From NCBI GenBank assembly GCA_039028975.1, contig JBCCHB010000006.1, positions 115,117 to 179,116 on the forward strand: a stretch of 64,000 bases of DNA. The letters run 5' to 3'. Within the stretch, counting starts at the first letter, position 1. Each line of letters begins with the position of its first letter. Under the pieces are notes generated by a model. That model searched no databases. It was not told the DNA's origin and saw nothing but the letters and a program-made list of their open reading frames with translations. Positions 12,001 through 20,700 of this stretch are shown here, piece after piece. The DNA comes from JAHBNG01 sp039028975. GTDB lineage: Bacteria; Chloroflexota; Anaerolineae; Caldilineales; Caldilineaceae. The translations under genes were made by a program, and so were the position numbers.

Positions 12001-14795
12001 TTGTGGAAGCGCGCCAGCGCGATTTGGGCCCGAACCAAAAAATCCGCATTTTAGAGATCGGTGCAGGTACGGGAGGTACCAGTCGCTTTGTCTTCAACCG
12101 TCTCAAAACCTATGCAGATAAGATTGACTATCTCTACACCGACATATCTGATCTGTTTCTACACCATGCCGCCAAGACTTATCAAGCTGATGCAGCCTAT
12201 CTGCGCTTTGAACAATTTGATGTGGAAAAGCCCTTGGCAGGCCAGAATGTTCCATACGGGCAATTTGACATAGTCATCGCGGCCAATGTGCTTCACGCCA
12301 CTCGCGATATGCAACAGACGCTACAACAGGCCAAGGCACCGCTCAAACAACATGGCATCTTGGTATTGAATGAGTTGAGCACAAGACAAGATTTTGCCAC
12401 CCTAACCTTTGGTTTATTGGATGGATGGTGGCTCTTTGAAGACAGAGCGATCCGGCTGCCAGAGTGTCCTGCTTTATCTGCCGAAACCTGGGCACAGCTC
12501 CTGAATGCAGAAGGGTTTGCTCGCTGTCAGTTTGTTGATCAGCATGCTTATGAGTTAGGTCAACAGATTATCGTTGCCGAGAGTAACGGAATTGTTATGC
12601 AGCAGTTGGAGATGCTGGAGACAGCTTCGAAGCAATCGCTCGTTGAGCCACGAGAGTTAAAGCAAAATAACAGGCCAGAAACGACGCAGCCAACTATCGA
12701 CAATGTCGGCAGCACAACGACCGAGGCAGACTCAGCTCCGTTTCAAGACGACCGCGCTGTAGAAGCGGTGACGGCATGGTTGAAGATCGTATTGAGTGAA
12801 GAATTGAAGGTCCCTCAGGATAAGCTAGAGGTGACAGTCCCTCTTCAAGAGTTTGGCGCAGACTCCCTGCTGTTGGGGCAATTGGTTGCACGTATCGATC
12901 GAGAATTGTCTGGGGTGAAGATGGACCCCGCCATGGTTCTAGCCTATCCAACAATCCAAACGTTGAGCGAATATCTCGTGACAACATATCCAGAAGCGTT
13001 GGATAAGGTGCCTCAAGACCGAACTTCGCCAGCGGATACGGCCGATCTTCGGGAAAGTGAAACGGGAGATAATCAACCCGAAAATGGACAAATTGCTGCA
13101 GCTGTTATGGTTCAGCAGTCAAATGCAGAATCGCAAGTCGTGCAGAGCCAGCCGTCTGTCGATGTAGCCACACAGAGTTCGCCCCAAGCGCAACCGCAAA
13201 CCCAATCCAAAATCGCCGTCGTCGGCATGGCCTGCCATTTCCCAGATGCGCCCACTCTGCAACGCTATTGGCATAACCTAATCAGTGGGCGAGACAGTAT
13301 TCGGGAGGTGCCTCGCTCGCGCTGGTCCATTGAAGCGTATTATGATCCATATGGGAGCCAAACTGGGCGCAATCAGCATAGAAATAACCAGAATGGGCAT
13401 CACCAGAATGGGGATATCCAAAAGAGCAGGCACCAACAGAGAAAGAGCATTAGCAAGTGGGGAGCATTTTTAGCTGATATCGAAGCGTTTGACCCCGAAT
13501 ACTTCGGCATTCCAGAATCGCTAGCCCCGCAAATCGATCCGCTGGAGCGGCAGTGGCTGGAGGTTAGTGCAGAGGCATTGGCCGATGCTGGCTATGGTAA
13601 AAAGGATCTGTGGGGCCAAGCTGTCGGGGTCTTTGTCGGGTCACGAGTGAGCAACTTTGCTGATAAGCTGGACGCTTTGCAAAAAGATGTGATTGTTGGC
13701 ATGGGTCAAAACTTCATTGCCGCCCATCTCGCCCACATCTATAACTTTAAAGGACCAAACATGGTGGTCGATACAGCGTGTGCCAGCTCCCTAACGGCCA
13801 TCCATCTGGCCATACAGAGCATCAGGCAGGGCGAGTGTATAGTGGCCTTAGCCGGTGGGGTAGATATTCTGCTGGATGAATCTTATTACCTCGCCATGAG
13901 CGCTGCCCAAGTATTGTCGCCCGATGGACGCTGCAAGACCTTTGACGAGAGCGCCAATGGCATCGGTATTGGTGAAGGGTGTGGTGTGTTGGTCTTGAAG
14001 TCGCTTGAGCACGCCATTGCAGATGGGAATAAGATCTATGGGGTCATCGAGGATTCAGCCATCAACCAGGACGGGTACACCATGGGCATTACCACCCCGA
14101 ACCCAGAGGCGCAACAAGCCTTGGTCGAACGCGCGTTGTGCAAGGCCCAGGTCGAACCCCGCACCATTACTTATGTGGAAACCCACGGAACCGGAACCCT
14201 GATTGGCGATCCGATTGAGCTAAAAGGTCTTACCAGCGCCTTTGGGCAAAAGACCGACGACCGCCAATTTTGTGGAGTTGGAAGCGTAAAGAGCAATATT
14301 GGTCATCTCTTAAGCGCCGCAGGAGCCGCCAGTATGATCAAGGTCTTATTGTCCATCACCCATCAAGCGCTACCACCCACCATCCACTGTACAAAACCGA
14401 ATCCACGCTTTAACTTTGCCGAGTCGCCCTTCTATCCCGTACAGCAGCCTACCGAATGGCAAGGTGAGGGTGGTATCCATCGAGCAGGTGTTAGCGCTTT
14501 TGGTCTTGGGGGACACAACGCCCACCTCATTGTTAGCGATGACGGGATACCTAAGAGCCATCGTGCGGACCTAGCACCGCGCGGCGCTCCTGTCGTTTTC
14601 AACAGAAGACGCTATTGGCCAACAGAAGAATCTCCGCCCGACTTCCCTGGCTCTACAACCGATCCGACTACTAGTCCGACTACCGGTTCCGCGACAAGAT
14701 CAAGCGAGGGAGATGAAAGCAACCGCCTGGAGGAAAAGTTTATGCGTTTCTTTGACGAAGAGTTCGAAATCATACCCCCAGGAAAAAACTCATGA
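3..14795 (+). CDS. trans-AT polyketide synthase, 5'-partial (DH-KR-ACP-KS-DH-KR-ACP-KS-KR-MT-ACP-KS)
   Basis: Giant modular polyketide synthase extending an acyl chain held on carrier domains. The frame is open from base 3, where the sequence is already inside a dehydratase active-site region (DHQ...VLPG), so the Met at 63 is internal and the gene starts upstream. Domains by nucleotide: DH 3-870; KR 900-2150 (GGMGGLG near 1450); ACP 2235-2490 (GFDS, Ser 2358); KS 2665-4020 (Cys 3222, HGTGT, SNVGH); DH 4665-5640 (His 4752); KR 5665-7000; ACP 7085-7350 (Ser 7212); KS 7570-8870 (MCSSS); serine-less ACP-like insert 9035-9280; KR 9890-11420; C-methyltransferase 11500-12590 (EIGAGTGG near 12055); ACP 12750-13000 (GADS, Ser 12864); KS 13205-14560 (Cys 13779). 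All four KS have Cys-His-His motifs. There is no AT domain, so extender loading must be in trans. The protein ends in a disordered tail after the last KS, and its module is completed by the next gene, whose ATG overlaps this TGA. Confidence 0.95.
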   Translation, partial: FFADHQLQNTKVLPGVTYLEMARAAGEMALEAPITQLKDLIWTRPILLEDGGQSNEFLEVQVRLCPDEEEEIGFTVSTGTDIAGRAGKIHSQGSLVTGKPLPLSPLEIGIIRERCSSMLSGPDHYRLIEERSGLKIGPSLQSVSQIWYSQDEALAELHFPGLVASALTSAAAGEEMSGTAVNGEAYLLHPSLMDGVLQVPSVLMGDWRTQTRQRSYLPFAIEEVNILGSLPEQVYVHVTHSTDSYEHSQADEANTTAQLTKFDIALTDSRGSICVMLKGLTYREMSNRIGSSPMHSQTVYGTVEWKALPLDEAATSEPQAAKTLFLVGLAEQTVESVCTNLPTATVVKVTPTDTMDVIRQAWPHLQAVVETMPKSAYQILVVVADEVEGHLYAPLTGLLHTAKLEHPQIQGKTVALAQLEYDDLIPLLKQEIATAGFRHVEVRYDDAGKRSVKTLCEFAPDTAPQQEIPYLRSGGVYWIPGGMGGLGRTFARYLLGRGKQITVILSGREPRDRSGLDEVREQQLAGLNQAGGTAVYLQADISQLSDVQRVVEHIKEAYGQLNGIIHCAGLLRDSLLINKTAEDLEAVLAPKVSGTLNIDAATQDEPLDFMVLFSSITGVLGNVGQADYAAANAFLDAFAHHRQSLVRAGERSGRTLSINWPLWEEGGMTINEEALELVARQTGMVALPTNSGLQAFERAMASVRQQIFIAYGAAERVRDRLLSDTLAPMLASTSVPSAPLVQSDSDEDLLAKELNIALMEAVAHVLKIPIQNVSENKNLNEYGFDSITLTELTNWLNQRYDLALMPTLIFEHNTLASLSQYLTEEYGDHLRSQIQAQAQVPLATVPEKRFLPSHPNSPQKREGTALASDKETIQGEMQKETNQHGGNEAIAIIGMSGRMPGSSDLDAFWQHLANEDDLITEIPPDRWDWRDYYGDVHRNGESKGKGIDQDNNQVNGHQTRAKWGGFISDIDKFDASFFKISPWEAQLMDPQQRLFLETVWHCIEDSGYPASALAGTQTGLFVGVAANDYEELLRTHQADMEAHSTTGMSHSVLANRISYFLDIHGPSQPINTACSSALIAIHRGVEALRSGSCTLAIAGGVNVMLTPQLHVTFSKAGMLAEDGRCKTFDKRADGYVRAEGVGAVLLKPLAQAESDGDHIYAIIRGTAENHGGQAHSLTAPNPQAQADLLVSAYQQANIDPASVSYIEAHGTGTALGDPVEINGLKQAFARLYQQSSHTKPSQPHCGLGAVKSNVGHLESAAGMAGVLKVLLAMRHQTLPATLHVEEQNPYIDLTDSPFYLVTKTQAWMPLIDASARPIPRRAGVSSFGFGGANAHIVLEEYPEKLQGGKFAGLQKATASENGKPKVIVLSAKNEERLRVYAHQLLVYLEESSKLPNTQPLAAYHLLNIAYTLQVGRESMETRLALVVTDIEELCDKLTAYIAGETSIDQCYWGTVEVDEADLDAFGHNEESQALVQQWVMQGQLTQLAANWVKGVEINWHLLYGTEKPTRIPLPTYPFTRERHWIADVGQNGYATAGVASPSIYNAKLVDPEILHPLVHKNISDLEEQRFSTLLTGNEFFLRDHQVQGERVLPGVAYLEMARASAEMATREQRVLQLKDVMWIRPMVVEHEGSHNEGLKAQIGLYPTGLYSSTSSENHHKSEIDFEISTVHQSDRLIHSQGRLVVGDSTTPLSLDSLKTLDISAIQSRCTAHVEGATCYQHFRAHGIAYGSTFQGLSQLEYNQEEALASLRLPTETQATETEHTVAIDDERFLLHPSLLDAALQSALGFAIGQGLQDEGSAFLPFAVETVTLYSELPSQLYAYVQRSPELDSLKSDRLNIELPQSNYSTPGGQIVKYDITLTDHQGNICVALKGFMGRATPSQSHHNIIYSVPSWQVKPLAIGNDAPVISSRDSKEQTRASLLLIGIGEDVVAHVTTTFPEAEVLSYPLLASDEGAVVTKLVQEGCLLLKSAVKRGAGSNPSQTPYPVLVVADESITHYLYAPLVGLLKTARLEAPNVRGKIIITDSVTTNSLVSLLGQEMKLNTFQEMEIRYDRDGVRTVKTLERIDLPASAPTVGGHLKPGGVYWIAGGLGGLGLIFARHLLASTKLAYDQGITVILSGRSMLNEAAQQTLSELKNIGGTVAYLQADVSRKEDVERIIQRIKDEYGPLNGIIHSAGVLRDSLFVNKTEAEIEAVLAPKVFGSLNIDAATIDEPLDFLVLFSSLTGVLGNVGQADYAAANAFLDSFAHYRQSLVEAGKRSGRTLSINWPLWDAGGMTVDKETRDWLQHEIGMVALDASAGISAFEAALAQPDVCQLLVTAGDERKMKAHLYAASFGSDHGKAPENLPTEDLPSAAAVFGERTETPPLLQATERYFKAQLSSVLKMPTTHIDANAPWEKYGFDSILALSLTRQLERHFGELPKTLFFEFQSLTDLARYFVDAHAAKLQKLLTLIPGETEAVGNKQRGETEGLQSESETTQTIAADLAFHSLHNRWLQRTASAGNGAQEAAEAASGTASKDTSADEVAIVGLGGRYPMAENLTDFWENLKAGRDCITEIPLDRWDHRRYYDADKNKRGKSYSKWGGFMPDVDKFDPLFFKISPREAEVMDPQERLFLETVWQTLEDAGYTRQALATQMQGRVGVFVGVMWGEYQLYSQEEVRLSSSYASIANRVSYVLNLNGPSIALDTMCSSSLTSIHLACESIRCGECAAAFAGGVNISIHPHKYLQLAQGKFAASDGRCRSFGEGGDGYVPGEGVGAVLLKPLAQAQADGDVIYGVIKGSSINHGGKTNGYTVPNPVAQSRVIAATLEKSGVAPESISYMEAHGTGTALGDPIEIRGLSQAFGSEQSAGHTCAIGSVKSNIGHLESAAGIAGLTKVLLQIKYQQLVPTIHAETLNPNIEFEATPFRVQKELVSWKQPVQEINGVLQAVPRRAGLSSFGAGGANAHLIIEEYQPSATLGQGESSSQQSAVSSQQLIVLSAKNEERLRVYAQILLTYLEQEPTLRSVPQAINTTMTSQVLEQTLRELVAEMIGVDITEIEAEQTFADCGLDTVQRNRLQMMLEERYGCELPNAFWNEETSIASIVPHLSAHSTDVTPNYRSPSTLNSYPEHSRREQPSASLTNIAYTLQVGREAMNSRLALVVADMDTLRSRLAAYVDQEGYVEDLYEGEVPKEERTVSILAQDEDIQEAIGKWIRKGKLEQVARLWVSGADIDWGLLYGPQKPNRISLPTYPFARERCWLAPIDQQISHLNSNIPETEVAVYAPVSAELVEAAAPLRQAQGAEWLYTGPPERGSSRQLTYIPRWIREPLLEPTKEAENPSGTCLVVYHENSFGFEQAILQRHGSAFQLRLGTRTERLRENSWVVDVHDPAAITTAIKEMPAPDQIYFLGGLYEYQTDEAFLDRDLVHNSETLGLLSLLRLIQALNSEGMLNRLVDLFIFTQNVHRVANRRVQSLSADITGLAYGIAHTFPHIAMRHMDLSESSLRDATLHPDLLQRIDQEPANPRGKPVVLYRGTRFVRHFTPTQFESMDLESTSLDGVGNEYKQIKHGQVDQHQIEQSQEQAFKMNGIYLIVGGAGSIGFALTRELVQRYQAQVIWWGRRKVDPPIQEKIDQIGQWGPAPIYMPVDVTELEQVQTALDGVKAQGTRLNGLIHCGLALAQASLTKMTEAELAQGLGVKKEGSINLYRGFAQEPLDFFCFFSSAQAFSFSGAIDLSHYAAGSTFMDAFAHTIRTKAHWPVITLNWGFWRSSLEPELAALLEARGVGILADGEGFEIFQKSIECQMDQLMGIDVAGKSSFEVEGITEVKRLPFSQPSYLAETLASLPNRSHELTPIQQRQSASETLFDELILVGLARGLNQLGWHQWLTQPLPQAELMDRLQIADKYHRLFDAMLSILKRHGIVVESQNHITLNEAKIAGLETSDLQQVGTSVVAGHSDIRPHVDLLTTCLSALPNVLTGRTSATHVLFPNGSVELVEEIYQGSPIADYFNARVADVATGFVEARQRDLGPNQKIRILEIGAGTGGTSRFVFNRLKTYADKIDYLYTDISDLFLHHAAKTYQADAAYLRFEQFDVEKPLAGQNVPYGQFDIVIAANVLHATRDMQQTLQQAKAPLKQHGILVLNELSTRQDFATLTFGLLDGWWLFEDRAIRLPECPALSAETWAQLLNAEGFARCQFVDQHAYELGQQIIVAESNGIVMQQLEMLETASKQSLVEPRELKQNNRPETTQPTIDNVGSTTTEADSAPFQDDRAVEAVTAWLKIVLSEELKVPQDKLEVTVPLQEFGADSLLLGQLVARIDRELSGVKMDPAMVLAYPTIQTLSEYLVTTYPEALDKVPQDRTSPADTADLRESETGDNQPENGQIAAAVMVQQSNAESQVVQSQPSVDVATQSSPQAQPQTQSKIAVVGMACHFPDAPTLQRYWHNLISGRDSIREVPRSRWSIEAYYDPYGSQTGRNQHRNNQNGHHQNGDIQKSRHQQRKSISKWGAFLADIEAFDPEYFGIPESLAPQIDPLERQWLEVSAEALADAGYGKKDLWGQAVGVFVGSRVSNFADKLDALQKDVIVGMGQNFIAAHLAHIYNFKGPNMVVDTACASSLTAIHLAIQSIRQGECIVALAGGVDILLDESYYLAMSAAQVLSPDGRCKTFDESANGIGIGEGCGVLVLKSLEHAIADGNKIYGVIEDSAINQDGYTMGITTPNPEAQQALVERALCKAQVEPRTITYVETHGTGTLIGDPIELKGLTSAFGQKTDDRQFCGVGSVKSNIGHLLSAAGAASMIKVLLSITHQALPPTIHCTKPNPRFNFAESPFYPVQQPTEWQGEGGIHRAGVSAFGLGGHNAHLIVSDDGIPKSHRADLAPRGAPVVFNRRRYWPTEESPPDFPGSTTDPTTSPTTGSATRSSEGDESNRLEEKFMRFFDEEFEIIPPGKNS
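8894..8927 (+). repeat. Short CAGCAGT-type tandem repeat read in frame
   Basis: Imperfect CAGCAGTCAG repeats encode a Ser/Gln-rich stretch right after the third KS core, just before its LSAKNEERL flanking motif. The place is a flexible linker where variation is tolerated. Confidence 0.7.
9035..9280 (+). other. Serine-less carrier-protein-like insert in KS flanking region
   Basis: Inside the first PKS, between the two halves of the KS flanking subdomain (after LSAKNEERLRVY and before NIAYTLQVGRE), lie about 80 residues that read like an acyl carrier domain: hydrophobic helix, GVDITEIEAEQ, then CGLDTVQ and a third-helix LEERYG segment. The phosphopantetheine Ser is replaced by Thr (codon 9156-9158), so it should not carry a chain. 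The place matches where trans-AT KSs may carry the LINKS lateral-assembly element. Confidence 0.75.
9805..9845 (+). repeat. Palindromic repeat (15-bp stem) read in frame
   Basis: CTGAACTTGTCGAAG at 9805-9819 pairs with CTTCGACAAGCTCAG at 9831-9845 with one mismatch and an 11-base loop. It is in frame in the linker between the post-KS LPTYPF motif and the following KR. The CTTCGACAAGCTCAG core is, from general knowledge, a common dispersed palindrome in environmental bacterial genomes. Confidence 0.75.
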
Positions 14796-17700
14796 ACGAT
14801 CAAAACGTCCTTCAATTCGAGCTGGTGGTTGCTCATGACAATTTCATCGTGCGCGACCATCAGGTACATCGTGTACGGATTATGCCTGGGGTAACCTTAC
14901 TGGATATGACCTACCGATTGGGCAACAAGGCGTTGGGGCATAGTGAGTTCGTCTTAAATCGAGTTCTCTTCAAGCAGCCGATTGCTACCCATGAATCCTT
15001 TGATCAGAAGCTGCGCCTTACCTTCACTAGGCAAACAGAGCAGGTATGGCAAGTTCAGGTGCAGAGCCAGAAAATTATAGCGTACGAGCCGCTGGAGCAA
15101 GCATGGGTTGATGTGATGGAGTGTAGCCTCTCGCTATCTGAGAACCAGCCGGTGAGTCAGCCACTTTTTGACATCCCAGGTTTCATCGCATCGGCTGCGC
15201 AACAGCGGGATGTGGATCAGAGCTATGCTACGGCGCGCGCGACCGACATCGAGCACGGTCCATTTATGAAGACGCTGGGTACGGTCTACCAGAGGAACAA
15301 CGAACGACTGGCTATTCTACATTTAGGCGAGCTGGCTGAAAAATTTCGTCACAAATTTTACGCACACCCTGCTTTTCTGGATGGTGCGACCCTTGTGGGT
15401 TTGTTACAACATGGTCATTCTGAAAATGGAACAGTTCCCTACATACCATTTTCCATTCGTCAATTTGCTCTCTATCACCCGTTTCCACAGACGATTTATG
15501 TCTTTACCAGCTCTCCAGGATCAACTGTTGACCCGGCTCGCCTGCCGGATCTGGTCGCATGTGATCTGACTATCTATGACGAGACGGGGCGCATTATTGC
15601 CGAGTTTACCGACCTTACGGCAAAACGGATTCGCGAAGCACGCTTGATTAACCAATTGGTGGGCCAGACGCTTCCCGTCGAAGAGGGTGCCAAAGCGAAC
15701 CCTATTGAATCTATGCTAGCAGTAGATAGAGCATCAATCGTTGGGGCTAATGAAGAGGTATTGCCAAATTTGTCTCTGCCGACCAACGGTTTCGGTCAAA
15801 ATTATCTTGATAAGAACAGTGGCAGCGATGGACCTACCAAGGACGGCAGACGCAACGATGGCCACAGGGGCACCGACACAGATGAGGCTATCACCAGCTA
15901 TCTTCAACGGCAGATAGCCGGTATTCTTGATACGCCTGACGCTGACATATCTCCCGATATCCCCTTTTATGAAATAGGGTTGGAGTCGATCAATCTACTG
16001 GAATTGACCAAGGATTTGGAAACTCGATATGGGTTGACGCTCTATCCGACCTTGCTCTTTGAATATACGACAATTGCTGAATTGGCAGGATACCTATCCC
16101 AGGCAGGGGCTGCGGATGAGCAATCGCCAAATCCATTACCAGACCAACCGCTCCCAACAGGTAAAGATCACCCGGTTGCAAATCATCTGTTAGCAGAACC
16201 TGCGGTCGAAGAAGTGAAACAGTCATTTGAAGCGTCCTTTTACCAGCCCCAATGGAGAGAGCAGCCACTACCGGCTAATCTTGAATCTGGTCCTGGCACC
16301 AAACATACCTTGCTATACTGTCCCAATAGAAATGCTATTGAGACGCTATACCGTGGTCGCTTTGAAAACCGGAGTTTTCCGATGCATCTACAGGAGATGA
16401 AAAACTCCGGTTTTCAAACGGAGCTGAATATAAAAGCGCAGTTGTGGCATCAAATGGATGTTGGAGCCTCTTGGCTCTTTGTCGCTCCAGGCCAACAAGC
16501 CCAGCAAATTGACGACAATTATTATATTCTCGAGCAAGAGAATGTCAATGCGTGGCCCAACCTTATCGCTGCGTTGAAAAAGAAGAACCAAATTCCTAGC
16601 ACCGTTGTCTTTTTAAGCCACCTGGAGAATAGCGCTCTCGATTTGGCGGAAGGGCAGGTTGAGGGGATAGAAAGTTATCTGAGACATCATCTACATGTGC
16701 TCGTTCAAATAGCCAGCAGCCTGATCAAAGCCAAGATCCCCCAAGACGTAACGCTACTCTATCTCTATCGGACCCAAGATTCCTTGCAGGCCTGTTTAGA
16801 TCAGGCCATGCTCGGCTTTGGCAAAACGTTGGAGCAAGAGAACCCTAAATTTCGCTTCAAGGCAGTTGAGCTAGAATCTGATTCTACTCGTAAGCTCTTA
16901 CCCTTGATCAGAGACGAGTCTGTCGGGCAAGTGAAAGGCGGTTCACATATTCGCTACCACTTGGGCAGACGCCAAGTTCAATCCTTTGAGCCGTGTGTTC
17001 TTAAGGAAGATACCAACGCCAAAACAGCCGCGCCTCAATTGCGCAATGAAGGAACCTATATCATTACCGGCGGTGCTGGTGGCATCGGTCTAATTGTGGC
17101 TGAAGGTCTGCTCAGAAACTATGCCGCCAATCTGGTTCTCGTTGGGCGCTCCCCGCTTAATGAAACTAACGCGCAGCAGATTGACTACTTAAAGAGCCTA
17201 GCGTTCGGATCCGTTTGCTATCAGCAAGCAGATGTGACATCTTTGGAAGATGTTTCAGCGGTTGTTACCCAAACCCGAAATCAATTTGGCAAAATTCATG
17301 GTATGATTCACGCGGCTGGCGTGATTCAGGATGCGCTGATTCCACAGAAGACGTTTGCCCAACTGGGTGCGGTGATAGAACCAAAAGTGCAGGGTACGCT
17401 CTACCTGGATCGACTCTTGGCAGAAGACGAACTTGACCTATTTGTGCTCTTTTCATCGACTACGGCCGTCTTTGGGAATGTAGGCCAGGCTGATTATGGG
17501 TACGCTAACCGCTTTCTGGATACGTTTGCAGCATACAGGCAGCGCCAGGTCGCGCAAGGAGCGCGTTATGGACACACCATCTCCATCAACTGGCCGCTGT
17601 GGGAACACGGAGGAATGCGAACCACGTCAGCAGCTCTAAATACGCTTACTAAGGCCGGGCAGACACCCCTGGATGACCGTACGGGATGGCGGCTATTCGA

Positions 17701-20700
17701 AATGGCCGTCAATCAAGAGCAATTTCATCAGTTGGTGTGCCTGTGGCAAAAGCGACCAGAAGTAACTCCAACTAAAGCGAGAGAAAATGGTTTTCAGCCA
17801 GCAACCATACCTAATGCTACCCAAGAAGGAATCTACGATCCGCATAAAGGTGAATTCCCGACCTCATCTCAAACGATACCGACAACTGGCAGGTTGTCCA
17901 ACGATAACAGCGAAGACATAGCCGTTATCGGGTTGAGCGGACGCTACCCTATGGCCGAGACGTTGGAGCAATTTTGGGAGAACATCAAAGCTGGTCGCCA
18001 CTGCATTCGCGAGATTCCTCCAGAACGGTGGGACTACCGGCTTTATGACGAGCCGGACAGTAACTTCCAAGATCGCGAAAACTTCGGCCACATCTACAGC
18101 CACTGGGGCGGCTTTATCGATGATATCGATAAATTTGACCCATTCTTTTTCAATATCTCCCCGCGTGAAGCCGAACTGATGGATCCCCAAGAGCGGCTAT
18201 TTTTGGAGACGGTCTGGGCCACAGTAGAGGATGCGGGTTACAGCCGTGCAACGCTGGCGAAAGTTCAAGAAGTGGGGGTCTTCGTCGGGGTGATGAATGC
18301 TGGCTATAGCCAGGTACGCCATGGAGGGGCGACCCCAGCACCAACCTCTTATTGGTCCATTGCCAATCGTGTCTCTTACCTCTTTGACTGGCATGGACCA
18401 AGTTTAGCTGTCGATACAGCCTGTTCTTCCTCATTGACGGCCATTCACCTGGCGTGTGAGAGCATAAAGCGAGGCGAGTGTGCCCTCGCTGTGGCTGGCG
18501 GCGTCAATTTGATTATTCATCCGAGCCAATATATGCGGATGTCGGCAATGAATATGCTGGCCCAAGATGATAAAGTGAAGGCATTTGGGGCCGGTGCCGA
18601 TGGCTTTGTAGATGGTGAAGGAGTCGGCGCCGTTCTGTTAAAGCCGCTTGCCCAAGCGCAAGCCGATGGCGACCCAATTTACGGGGTGATCAAGGGCAGT
18701 GCCATGAATGCCAGCGGTCGAACCAGCGGCTACACAGTGCCCAATCCCCAAGCGCAACGCAGCTTGATAGCCAAAGTTCTGTCCCAGAGTGGAATCGAGG
18801 CCGATACAATTAGCTACATAGAAGCCCACGGGACCGGCACGGCCTTGGGTGATCCCATCGAGATCAAAGGATTGACCCAGGCATTTGGCAGTGGAAATTC
18901 CGCCGACCACTCGTGTAGCCTTGGGTCGGTCAAATCAAATATTGGGCATCTGGAGTCCGCCGCGGGCATTGCCGGGTTAACCAAGGTGCTCTTACAGATG
19001 CGGCACCAGCAGTTAGTCCCTTCTCTTCATTCCGAGACGCTCAATCCACACATTGATTTTGAGGCGACACCCTTTGTTGTGCAACGCCAGTTGACCACGT
19101 GGGACCGACTTATCATGTGCGTCGATGGTGAGCAACGAACCGTGCCGCGACGGGCGGGGCTTAGCTCTTTCGGCGCAGGCGGCTCTAATGTACACCTTAT
19201 CGTTGAAGAGTATGGTGAAGAGGGATTAGGGAGTAGGGATAAGGAAATTGGAGATTGGGGCCAGGGAGTTGGGAACAAGCAATATCTGATTGTGCTATCG
19301 GCCAAGAATGAGGATCGCCTACAGGCATATGTGAATAAGCTGCTCTTCTTTTTGGAAGAATCATCGAAGCACTCAAAGACCCTGCCTCATGCCACTCTTG
19401 CTCTGAGCGAAGCCATAGGGTGTCACTTACCCGATATCGCCTATACGTTGCAGGTAGGACGAGAGCCCATGTCGGAGCGCCTAGCTGTGGTTGTCTCGAG
19501 CCTTGAAGAGTTGCGTGAGCGGCTACAGCGGTACCAGGGGCAGACCAAGGTTGAAGGTCTGTATCGGGGTAATGTCAAAGGCAATGGGCTAAACCCAGCG
19601 CTGTTGGTCGGCGGAGAAGCTGGACAAGCCTTTATTCAGACGGCTATCCAAAATCAAGAGCTGGATCGACTGGCCCAATTGTGGGTAGCAGGGCTAGATA
19701 TCGAGTGGACTGAGCTATATCCAGGCGGCTTGCCAAACCGGATTTCGCTGCCGACCTACCCCTTTGCCAGACGAAGGTGTTGGATAGATCGCGGCGAACC
19801 TTCCACTGGTGACAGAGAGAGCAACTTACCCAGAACGCCCGTGGTTCAACCGGAAAAGATAGGGGCAAACATCCCAACCAACTCGCTAGAAATGGAGATA
19901 GGACCATCCGTCCAGCTTTATCAACCGACTTGGCACCCCAGGCCTCTGCCTAGCAGCGCCGGGCAGTCCGAAACTCTGACAGGTCCCATTTTTCTCTTTG
20001 GTCATGATAATCAGGAGGTGGCAGCGCTCAACCGTCTACTCATGGATGAAGGGGGGAACACGCTTGAGCGTATCATCTTCGTTGTTCAGGGAGAGGAATT
20101 TGCAATTGGCCTCCAGCACAACAGCGTGCAAATCGATCCAGATAAGGCGGCCGATTACGCAGCTTTGTTCAACGCATTTGCACCCTACCCGCAGGGCCTA
20201 TCGATTATTCACCGCTGGGGCTGTCGGGATGAAGCTGTGAGTCCAGAAAGTTTGACTGAATGGTTGCTGTCGCGTTCAGCGCCTCACCAAGTGCAAGCAG
20301 ATATGAGAGACGGATTAGATTCGCTCTTTTACCTCAATCAGAGCTTGGATGAAATTTCCCTAAAGGGCCGAACCCGTCTGCTTGTGATGGCCGACACCTA
20401 TGGTGAACAAGCGCTTCCCCACCATACGGCCATGGCAGGCTATCTCCAATCTTGGCGCATCCAAGATCCAGCCCTTATGAGCCGACTCGTCGAGGTAGAG
20501 CAAACGGGGCAAAGAGGCTCAGGAGCAATGGCAATCGCCTGGCAAGAGCTTTGTAATCTCTCGGATAGCGAGGGAGGTGAGGTTCGCTATCAAGATGATG
20601 GTCAGCGCCTTGCCCTTGGCTTCGAGTCAGTGCAACTGCCTGACGATAGGTCTAGCGCTGACTTCAACGGGACCACTCAAGAAACCCCTAAGGAGATTTC

